This document shows, piece by piece, positions 23,775-31,600 of a stretch of 34,939 nt of DNA (position 1 is the stretch's first letter; every line of letters starts with the position of its first letter). Made by a program: the position numbers and the translations under genes. The DNA lies in the NCBI GenBank assembly GCA_947367855.1, contig CANBFE010000036.1, positions 1 through 34,939 on the forward strand, in the 5' to 3' direction. The DNA comes from an uncultured Lachnospiraceae bacterium. GTDB lineage: Bacteria > Bacillota > Clostridia > Lachnospirales > Lachnospiraceae. Under the pieces are notes generated by a model, which made no database searches, was not told where the DNA came from, and saw only the letters and a list, made by a program, of their open reading frames with translations.

Positions 23775-25082
23775 ATGGAAGCATCTGAGCAGAGATATCC
23801 ATTGATAGAAAATACAGATGAAAACAGAACTCTCCTGAAAAGTAAAGGTAAATGTGACAAGTACGACTATCTGGCAGCAGTGGCATGCGGAGCGGTTGGA
23901 GGACTGGTAGACATTTTCCTGGTAGGCGCGCCGGGAGACAGCGTGTTAGGAAAATGGACTGATAGCCAAGTCGATAATGCGGTAAAGGGTTTTGCCAAAA
24001 TGGTAGGGTGGAATCCAAAAGAAGCACAGAAAAGCAATGTCAACAGCGCCATAGGCTTTCTGGAGAAGAAGTTCAGGGTGAACTATGACCAACGGCATAC
24101 AGGCGATGTGAATGGTTTGTTTCGGATGTCTACAAAGAACCATCATATGATGTCGCTGTCCCACTCGCCGGACATCGTTGGGCTGTTTTTTTCTCTGTTG
24201 AACCAGTTTACGTCCACGTCTTCCTTTATTGCAAATGGGAAGCTGGTACAGATTAATACAGATACATTTGAACTGCAAGGCGGTAACTTTATTGCAAAGC
24301 TGTTCTGTGGAGTAGCTAATTGGTTCAGGCATATAATGTCGGATATTGCCGGAAGTTCCGGAAGCGTGCAAAGAGGAAGCGGTGTGGTGATGCCGTTTTA
24401 TGAGCTGTTTGGACTATGTAAGTTTGGAAAGTTCAATGTCGGAAGTGACAGGCAGGATTTGGCGACGATTGCCACACGGGCTTTTCAGGAGGGATACGAC
24501 TTCAGGTTTGGACTGGCACAGGCAATCCCGGTAATGATTACAGACTTGTCGATAAGGCTGGTGTGGGCTTTAAGGCGGCACTTTCAATATGGCATGCCGA
24601 TAAAGGAATGCATACCGACACAGAAGCATGCTGATTTGAGAGTGATGCTGCTGTTTGGGAATGGAACGCTCTGCATCATGGATGGAATCGATGCCGGAGT
24701 CCGTTCAGGTGGGAATTTTCTTGCTTTCTTTATGAGGCTGAATCTGGTGGCATGGTTCAGATTCGTGACTTTAGTGCTTAAAGAAGTCTGTATCCGGCTT
24801 GGAATATCGGATGCGCTGCAGAAACAGATTGAAGCTTATAAGCGCATAAACGAAGCGCTTCTGGTTTATCTGCACGAACTGGAAAAAATCGATATAGAAG
24901 CGTTCCGGAAAGAAACTGAGGAATACAATCGATTGATGGCAGATTTTACGGCGGCAAAAACAGATATGGAATTGAATAAAGTATTGCTGGATGTGTTTGA
25001 CAGGCTCGCAATCAAGAAGCCCTGGGAAGGTGACTTTAATGCGCATATGTCGAATAAGAATGCTGCTTTGACGTTTGAATAG
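23775..25082 (+). CDS. Unknown His/Asp-rich, membrane-associated protein (cassette gene 1)
   Basis: I do not recognise a named family for this 435-residue protein. It has a hydrophobic segment at 31-50 (DYLAAVACGAVGGLVDIFLV), a His/Asp cluster at 123-133 (HHMMSLSHSPD), and HIMSDIAGSSG at 186-196. HxxSxSHS plus HxxxD resembles the THS and HLLLD motifs of YdjM/DUF457-type metal-dependent membrane hydrolases, a distant similarity only. The middle has more hydrophobic stretches (175-190, 250-265, 318-335), and the C-terminus (about 345-410) is coiled coil. GAGG lies upstream of the ATG. Next gene starts one base after its stop. It forms a cassette with the Cys-cluster and glycine-zipper genes. 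Confidence 0.7.
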   Translation: MEASEQRYPLIENTDENRTLLKSKGKCDKYDYLAAVACGAVGGLVDIFLVGAPGDSVLGKWTDSQVDNAVKGFAKMVGWNPKEAQKSNVNSAIGFLEKKFRVNYDQRHTGDVNGLFRMSTKNHHMMSLSHSPDIVGLFFSLLNQFTSTSSFIANGKLVQINTDTFELQGGNFIAKLFCGVANWFRHIMSDIAGSSGSVQRGSGVVMPFYELFGLCKFGKFNVGSDRQDLATIATRAFQEGYDFRFGLAQAIPVMITDLSIRLVWALRRHFQYGMPIKECIPTQKHADLRVMLLFGNGTLCIMDGIDAGVRSGGNFLAFFMRLNLVAWFRFVTLVLKEVCIRLGISDALQKQIEAYKRINEALLVYLHELEKIDIEAFRKETEEYNRLMADFTAAKTDMELNKVLLDVFDRLAIKKPWEGDFNAHMSNKNAALTFE

Positions 25083-25083
25083 T

Positions 25084-25335
25084 ATGTTTAAATGTGATGG
25101 TTGTGGATGTTGCTGCAGGAACCTTGATAAATCTGAATTGTATTCAGACCTGGACAGGGGCGATGGAACCTGCAGATATCTGGTGGGAAATATGTGTTCG
25201 ATTTATGATACACGCCCTTTGTTCTGTAGGGTAGACGAATGCTACGAACGGTTCTTCAGGCAGGAGATGAGCATTGAGGAATACTACATTTTAAATGAAG
25301 AAGAGTGCAGAAGATTAAAAGGATTGGAGGAGTGA
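25084..25335 (+). CDS. YkgJ-type cysteine-cluster protein (cassette gene 2)
   Basis: This 83-residue protein has nine or so Cys residues arranged as in the YkgJ/PF03692 family: CDGCGCCCRN at 4-13, then Cys30, Cys38 (GNMCSIYDTRP), Cys48 (LFCRVDE) and Cys53. The family is thought to bind a metal or Fe-S cluster; partners are unknown. ATG 25084 starts one base after the stop of the first gene. The TTG at 25075 would overlap it. No strong ribosome site is seen, so it probably relies on coupling. Three bases separate its stop from the next gene. Confidence 0.82.
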   Translation: MFKCDGCGCCCRNLDKSELYSDLDRGDGTCRYLVGNMCSIYDTRPLFCRVDECYERFFRQEMSIEEYYILNEEECRRLKGLEE

Positions 25336-25338
25336 GAT

Positions 25339-26376
25339 ATGCCATTACCACTTATTTTAGGCGTTGGCGCTGCAATCGCGGGAATTACCGGAGTAGGCAG
25401 CGGTATTCATGGTGCGGTAAAGATGAAGGAAGCAAATGATACCATGAAAGCGGCAGAGAACCGCCATAAACAAAATATTGCAAAATTTGAGAGGTCCAGT
25501 GAGAGGGCGAATAAAAAGATGGATGAACTTGGAAAGCTGGAGCTCACTATATTGAATGGATTTGAAATTTTTTCGGATACGATCGAAAAAATTCAGAACC
25601 GTCCAAAGTTTAAAGAGTACGACAGAGAAGGAATCAAGCTGCCTAAATATGATAAAGAGGAATTAAAGAATGTCTCTGTAGGTGCAGGAGTTCTGTTGGG
25701 AGGGCTTGGCGGCGCCGCGGTAGGGACTGCCGGAGGCTTTGCCGCTGCTGGCGCTACTACATCGGCAGTGATGGCGCTTGGTACGGCATCGACAGGTACC
25801 GCGATTGCATCGCTTAGCGGAGCAGCTGCCACCAATGCGACTCTTGCTGCATTAGGGGGAGGAGCGATAGCCGCGGGAGGCGGAGGAATCGCACTTGGGA
25901 CTACTATCCTGGGGGCAACTACCTTAGGAATCGGGCTGCTTGTGGGAGGCGTCATTTTCAGTGTGACAGGCGGAAAACTGTCAGAAAAGGCAGATGAAGC
26001 ATGGAGCCAGATGAAGAAAGCCGAGAAGAAAATTGATAATATCTGCAGCTATTTGTCTGATTTAGAGGGTACTGCAGCGCAATATGTTGAATCCTTAAAT
26101 ACTGTGCATAAAAAGTATTTGGAATATTTCAATTATGTTTCATATGTTGTAAACAATATGCATAAGACAGATTGGAGTGATTTCACGGAAAACGAAAGGA
26201 TTGCCACGCAGAACGCAGTGTTATTGGTTGGACTATTATATCAGATGTGTAAAGTAAAATTAGTGAATAAAGCCAATAGCGATGATGATATGAATTCCAT
26301 CAACAGAGAAGAAGTCAATGAAGCACTTTGTACATCTACTCAGGTTATGGGAAAAATAGAACCATATATAGCATGA
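25339..26376 (+). CDS. Glycine-zipper membrane protein (cassette gene 3)
   Basis: The 345-residue protein has an N-terminal hydrophobic Gly-rich stretch (4-27), a charged coiled-coil-like part (30-110), and a long Gly/Ala-rich hydrophobic block at 114-212 with GG and GxxxG repeats (GGLGGAAVGTAGG, then GGGAIAAGGGG). This block is long enough for several membrane helices. A second charged helical part (215-345) ends it. Such architecture occurs in pore-forming or membrane-disrupting proteins, for example colicin-like or toxin effectors, but no homologue is recognised. GGAGG lies 9 bases before the ATG. It closes the cassette; the histidine kinase gene ends convergently 21 bases later. Confidence 0.7.
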   Translation: MPLPLILGVGAAIAGITGVGSGIHGAVKMKEANDTMKAAENRHKQNIAKFERSSERANKKMDELGKLELTILNGFEIFSDTIEKIQNRPKFKEYDREGIKLPKYDKEELKNVSVGAGVLLGGLGGAAVGTAGGFAAAGATTSAVMALGTASTGTAIASLSGAAATNATLAALGGGAIAAGGGGIALGTTILGATTLGIGLLVGGVIFSVTGGKLSEKADEAWSQMKKAEKKIDNICSYLSDLEGTAAQYVESLNTVHKKYLEYFNYVSYVVNNMHKTDWSDFTENERIATQNAVLLVGLLYQMCKVKLVNKANSDDDMNSINREEVNEALCTSTQVMGKIEPYIA

Positions 26377-26397
26377 GTAATATGGCAGAAAAGTTTT

Positions 26398-27756
26398 TCA
26401 GAGCGTTTTTTGGGATGGGGATAAATGCAGCAGGACGGAGGCATAAAAGATTCCGTCCTTTTGCTCCGTCTGCAGGATCCCTTTATAGCGGGCTGCGATG
26501 TGCTTTACGGAGGAAAGGCCGATACCGGGTTCCCTGTGCCTCGTGGAATGATCGCTGCCGTCCACGGAGGGGTCCGGCTTTCTTTCGAAGGTATTATCTA
26601 TGGTGAAGACCAGAGAACTGTTTTCGTATGTTCCAGGGGAGAATTTTCCCCGGAAAATGATTCTGCGGTTCATGCTTTTCTGCATGGAGCAGGCATCCAA
26701 CGCGTTTTCCAGCAGATTGCCCAGGATCACGGTCAGGTCATGTTCCGCTATCGGAAGATTCTCGGGAATGTCCGCATAGGCGGTGAAGCGGATGCCGGCA
26801 AGCTTAGCCTGCTGGGAGAAATGCTGCAGCAGGAGATTCACTGTACCGTTGCGGCAGAAAGATATGGGGGCGTCGTCGGGAAGCGATTCCCTGTAGCCCT
26901 CCAGATAAGCTCTCAGCTTTTCGGCATTTCCCTCGTTCAGCAGGCCGGTCATGACAATGATGTGGTGCCTCAGGTCATGGCGTGCCTGTCTGGTTTCCTT
27001 GATTTTTTCCTGCAGATTTTCGTATTGCAGCGTCTCAAGGGTCAGGGCGTGGTTCCTTTTTTCCAGTCTGCTGTTCCGGTCATATTCAATGATCAGCAGT
27101 GCGATCATATGATAAATCAGGAAAGCGCCCGCATTGATGGAAAGCAGAAACAGCGCATGGGCCGGCTGCAGGGCGATTTCCAGGCTGGACTGCGTATTGG
27201 CATACAAATGATAGAACCAGACCAGATAGAACGTAGCGGGAACGAGCCAGAGATATTTCCATGCGGAAATCTCCGCATCCATCTCAACGATTTCGCTGAA
27301 TGTTTTCCGGCAATAGAAAAACAGGGGAATCAATGCGGTCAGCTGGACGACAGCCATGACTGCGGAAAAGGATAAACGGTAGGGCTGCACCGCCAGTTCG
27401 GGAAAGAGCTGCCCTTCGATACATTTGGAGCAAACGACTATGCAGTTTGCAATGTTGGAAAACATGAGCAGCATAAATAGGACTTTGCCTGGATGGGCCC
27501 TGACGGCCCAAAAATAAAAAGCGCAGTAGACAATGGTGCTGAGCACGCTGAGGATTCCTGAATGAACAAGGGAAAATGCTGCCAGCAATCCCAGCACAAT
27601 CTGTAAAAGGGTGCACAGGGCGGCCAGCAGGACTGTCTTCCGCATGGAATAACGCAGGCTGTTTCGGAACGGATAGAGGGCAGACACCAGATAGGGTAGA
27701 AAATTCAGTGCGGAGTACAGGGTGATTTCCGCGATTCTGCCAAATGTAACATACAT
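26398..27756 (-). CDS. GHKL sensor histidine kinase (AgrC-like)
   Basis: The 452-residue kinase has about six membrane helices in the first 225 residues, a coiled segment (about 230-255), the phospho-acceptor His260 in RHDLRHH, and a GHKL ATP-binding domain with NLLENALDAC (about 347-356) and a GIGLSSV Gly box. That is the layout of AgrC/ComD-type receptors for peptides. No AgrB or AgrD-like gene is visible nearby, so the ligand is unknown. Its ATG overlaps the regulator stop as TAATG, so it is translated in coupled fashion as the second gene of a two-gene operon. Confidence 0.92.
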   Translation of the reverse strand: MYVTFGRIAEITLYSALNFLPYLVSALYPFRNSLRYSMRKTVLLAALCTLLQIVLGLLAAFSLVHSGILSVLSTIVYCAFYFWAVRAHPGKVLFMLLMFSNIANCIVVCSKCIEGQLFPELAVQPYRLSFSAVMAVVQLTALIPLFFYCRKTFSEIVEMDAEISAWKYLWLVPATFYLVWFYHLYANTQSSLEIALQPAHALFLLSINAGAFLIYHMIALLIIEYDRNSRLEKRNHALTLETLQYENLQEKIKETRQARHDLRHHIIVMTGLLNEGNAEKLRAYLEGYRESLPDDAPISFCRNGTVNLLLQHFSQQAKLAGIRFTAYADIPENLPIAEHDLTVILGNLLENALDACSMQKSMNRRIIFRGKFSPGTYENSSLVFTIDNTFERKPDPSVDGSDHSTRHREPGIGLSSVKHIAARYKGILQTEQKDGIFYASVLLHLSPSQKTL

Positions 27757-28481
27757 TATTCCCGCATCTCCTTTCTCATCCGTTCAAACAGAAAAAGCGC
27801 ATAGGCGTTTTGGATTTCCTTTTCCTTTCTGCGGCTGATATACAGATTTTCTCCGTTGCTCAATGTGATAATGTTTTCGTTCAGGGCGGCAATTTCATAA
27901 AAATTTACGATGACTCCCTTATGGCAGCAATGGAAAGCGGAATTCCGGCACAGCAGGTTCTCCAGTTCCAGCTGTGAGATGCGCGTCTGGATGGGCCCGT
28001 CCTTTTTATTATGGATCGTCACTACATGATTGTGATAATCTGTATAGAGGATATTCCGCAGGATAATATTCTTGCCGTCAGGCAGTGTGACGAAGCGGCT
28101 GAATTCATGGTCTTCCGGATTCAGACGTTTTAACATTTTCAGGATGGATTCCTCCGAGACCGGTTTGCGCAGATAATCGTGGGCCTCCACCTCATAGCTC
28201 TCGCTGGCAAAGTCGTTGCCTGAGGTACAGAAGACCAGGCGGACGTCTCTGTCCTGCTGCCGGATCTTACGGGCGGCATCTATTCCGTGCATGCCGCCCA
28301 TGTAGATATCCAGTAGGATAAGCTCATATTTTCCGGCCGTCCATGCCGGCAGCAGCTCTTCGGCACAGGGAAAAGCATCGATCAGGTTGTCGTAATGACC
28401 CAGGATGCCCAGGGCGCTTTGCATCATCTCTGCCAGTTTGCGGAGGTCTTGCTGGTCATCGTCTACAATGGCTATTTTCAT
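27756..28481 (-). CDS. LytTR response regulator (AgrA-like)
   Basis: The 241-residue regulator has a receiver domain with acidic pocket Asp7-Asp9 (IVDDDQ), phospho-acceptor Asp58 (LILLDIYMGG) and Lys106 (LRKPVSE), then a LytTR DNA-binding domain from about 130. The ATG at 28481 (MKIAIVDDD) was chosen over the TTG at 28502, since GGAAAA lies 5 bases upstream and the receiver domain starts there. It pairs with the downstream histidine kinase. A direct repeat like LytTR operators sits in the divergent promoter region and probably lets it control the surface protein gene. Confidence 0.93.
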   Translation of the reverse strand: MKIAIVDDDQQDLRKLAEMMQSALGILGHYDNLIDAFPCAEELLPAWTAGKYELILLDIYMGGMHGIDAARKIRQQDRDVRLVFCTSGNDFASESYEVEAHDYLRKPVSEESILKMLKRLNPEDHEFSRFVTLPDGKNIILRNILYTDYHNHVVTIHNKKDGPIQTRISQLELENLLCRNSAFHCCHKGVIVNFYEIAALNENIITLSNGENLYISRRKEKEIQNAYALFLFERMRKEMRE

Positions 28482-28542
28482 ATGTTTTCCAGTTTTCCCC
28501 AATCGTATAATGTAATGGCTCTTATGAATAGAAGCTGCTTCT

Positions 28543-28571
28543 ACTATATCATCCGGCTATGAGGAAAGCAA
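28543..28571 (-). promoter_or_regulatory. Promoter of the regulator-kinase operon
   Basis: On the minus strand TTGCTT (28571-28566), a 17-base spacer and TATAGT (28548-28543). Start would be near 28536, about 55 bases before the regulator ATG. Confidence 0.55.
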
Positions 28572-28592
28572 TTGTTTTTTCGGCTTTTGGGA

Positions 28593-28626
28593 TGCCGTTT
28601 GAGTCAGAATTTTGCCGTTTGAGTCA
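28593..28626 (+). promoter_or_regulatory. Direct repeat, probable LytTR operator
   Basis: TGCCGTTTGAGTCA occurs exactly twice, at 28593-28606 and 28613-28626, with a 20-base period. CCGTTTGAG fits the LytTR half-site pattern (about nine bases, repeated two helical turns apart). The second copy ends 6 bases before the -35 of the surface-protein promoter, the position of a LytTR activator. Confidence 0.65.
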
Positions 28627-28632
28627 CCTGCC

Positions 28633-28661
28633 TTGATTTGGGTTTTTTCCCTATATACAAT
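28633..28661 (+). promoter_or_regulatory. Promoter of the surface protein gene
   Basis: TTGATT (28633-28638), a 17-base spacer and TACAAT (28656-28661). Start would be near 28668, about 31 bases before the ATG at 28699. Confidence 0.6.
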
Positions 28662-28698
28662 ATACGAAAAAGTGAGTATGGAAAGGAAGGGAAATAAT

Positions 28699-31600
28699 AT
28701 GAGGCGAAAGACTTACAGACGTCTGGTGAGCCTGGTTACGGCAGGTGCGGCAGCGCTGTCACTGCTGTTTTCAGGAGGGACGGCTTTGGCCTTTTATGGG
28801 GGGGTAGAGGATGCACCGGCATTTTCGGAACAGCGGTCCCCATCCGGTGCAGAACCGACAGGTGCTGATTCGGATAAAGAGGCGCAAGAGACGATAACCA
28901 CGGATGAGGGTAAATCGGCAGGGACAGATCCGGAGGGAGGGGAATCGGAAAAGGATGGGCCGGAAGGAGGAGCCCCGGATGCGCCGGATTCGGAAGGAGG
29001 GGAATCGGAAAAGGATACGCCGGAAGGAGGGGCCTTGGACGCGCCGGATTCGGAAGGAGAGGAATCGGAAAAGGATGGGCCGGAAGAAGGAGCCCCGGAC
29101 ATGCCGGATTCGGAAGGAGGGGAATCGGAAAAAGATACGCCGGAAGGAGGAGCCCCGGATGCGCCGGATTCGCAGGGGGAGGCTTCGGACACGACAGATG
29201 GAGATGATGGGACCCGGGAAGGGCTAAATCCGGACGGAGAGGTTCTGACAGGGCCGGCTTTAAGAGCGGCGGCCTCGGCGGAGCGGACTTCCTCCGGGGT
29301 GACATTCGAAAAGACAGGCGACTATGCTTATAATATTTATGCCAATGGTCAGCCCCTGCTGATTGAAGTATCATCGTCTCCCCAATACGCGGAGCTATAC
29401 ATTGATGAGAATAGAAATGGAATTGGTGACCAGGGGGAGGAGATAACCGAGCTCAGAGGTGATAAGACAGACGGAATTTTCTATTCGTATGGCAAGGGAT
29501 ATTTTCTTCCCAATACGACTATTTACGGAGGCGGAAAAGACGGTGAATGCCAATATGACACCAGTGTCATGCTGAAGGGGTCACAAGATATGTTTAATCT
29601 GAGTGTCAACGCCATCTATGGCGGCAACGCAAAGGGGACGCTTACCGGATCGGCCTGTGTAGATATCAAGGGCGGAAGTGTCTGGCAGGTATTTGGCGGG
29701 AATGCGGAAGGGACATTGGTTGGAGATACCTGTGTGAGCATATCTGACGGTATTGCGATAGATGTATATGGCGGAGGAAACCGCGCAGAAACAAACGGAA
29801 ATACATCCATATACATAACAGGAGGAAATGCAGAAAATATCTATGGCGGAAGCGATACAGGACAAGTCAATGGAAACACTCTTGTTGATGTGAAAAATGC
29901 CAAGGTCGGACCTGTTTTCGGCGGTAATAAAGCGTCGGGAAAAGTTACCGGTGATACGAAACTGGTGTTCGGAGAGAATGCCCAGGCTACAGGCTGGGTT
30001 TATGGAGGCGGAGAGGGAACTGATGACAAGGCTATAGTGGAGGTGGCGGGCAGCACTAACATTATTGTCAATGACGGTACGTTTACACAAATATTTGGAG
30101 GTGGCTGGAAAGGAACAGTGGGCAACAGCAACATCACTGTGAATGCCGGAGATATCAGTCAATATATTTATGGTGGCGGTGGAGAAGCGTCTTCGGTGAC
30201 GGGGAAAGCATCTATTACGGTAAATGGCGGCAGTTTATACGGCGTATGTGCTTCCGGAGCAAGTGGTTCCGGTACAACTGTGAAAGATGCGGAAATTCTT
30301 CTGAAAAACGTAGAGATGCAATATTTTAATTGTAACTCACCGGTGGAGGGAAAGCTGTCGGTCTCCTTTGAAAATGCTTCGGCTTCAAATTTTTCGCTGA
30401 CCGAGAATGCAATTGATACAGCGGGAGCAACCCTCTCCTTTATCAATTGCGGTTCAGCGGAGAAAGGTTGGACAGAACAGCCGGAAGTGAAATTTATGCC
30501 GAATCAGAACAAATTTCACACTATTCTAATGCAGAACAGTTATATTAGGTTTAAGGATAACAGCACTGTGGGAGATGACTGTAGCTTGGGAGGCTGTGCG
30601 GAGAAACTCATTTTTGACGGCGGCGCGCTGTGGGTGGATGGCAACGACATGCTCTTTGGTATGCCGCCAACGGAATTTCGGAATAATCCGTTGCTTATGC
30701 GCACAATTGATTGTGACCCGATTCATTTTGATGTGGTGCCGGAAGGAACCGCGCGGATTCAATGGATGGATAGAAGCGGAACAGCCATTGAGGGGAAAAA
30801 AGAATCTACGTTGGTGGAAACGCCGGCGGAAGCACCGGACAGTCTTTTTACAGCCGGGATTCCGGAATACGCGCTGAAACGCGGTTCTGCTTCGAGGTAT
30901 TCATATCCGGACAATATTCTCTTATGGGAGGGAGCGACATGGTATGTCTTGGGACCTGTGGAGGAATTCTGTCAGTGCTGGCTGTACGAGCCCACTCTGA
31001 AGCAACAAGATTTCCGATGGTCAGGGGAAGGCAATCAAACTGTGACGCTGGAGGAAATCCATGCGGGTGATGCAAATTATTCTGTGGACTGTGAAGTGGT
31101 AGGGCATAAGGGCGCTGCGGTCACAGTTGAATACTCGGTGATCTCGGATGGAACTACTGCACCGGGAGCATCTGTCGCCGGTGACCAGCTGACCGTAGGG
31201 GGGACTGGCAGCGTTCATGTTGGAATGATCAAGCGCCTGAACGGCAAAATCCTCGAAGGTGATCGCTATGTGCAGATTCTTAAAGTCCCGGACAGCGACA
31301 GCTATATTTTTGCGAAGGATAAGCCGGAGGATATCCGCTTTTCTTTCAATGGAATAACAGCCTCCGGTATCCTTAATAAAGTTTTATTGTGGAATTTTTC
31401 GGTTGATTCGCCTTTAGTGCAAAAAACCTATTATTTTATACAGTCGGATGAAAATACGGTGAGCTTCAATCTGGCAGGGAGCTATCTTGAGAGCCTGGAT
31501 CTGGGAGAATATGAGTTTAGGGCCCAGATACCCTATTTAAATGGCGGCGGAAAAAGCAGCAGCTATTTCTACAATTTTACCGTGCAAGTCGTGCAGGTGA

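Noticed and set aside
26398..28481. An Agr-like quorum system with AgrB/AgrD
   Set aside because: No AgrB-like protease or precursor peptide gene is visible near the kinase and regulator.
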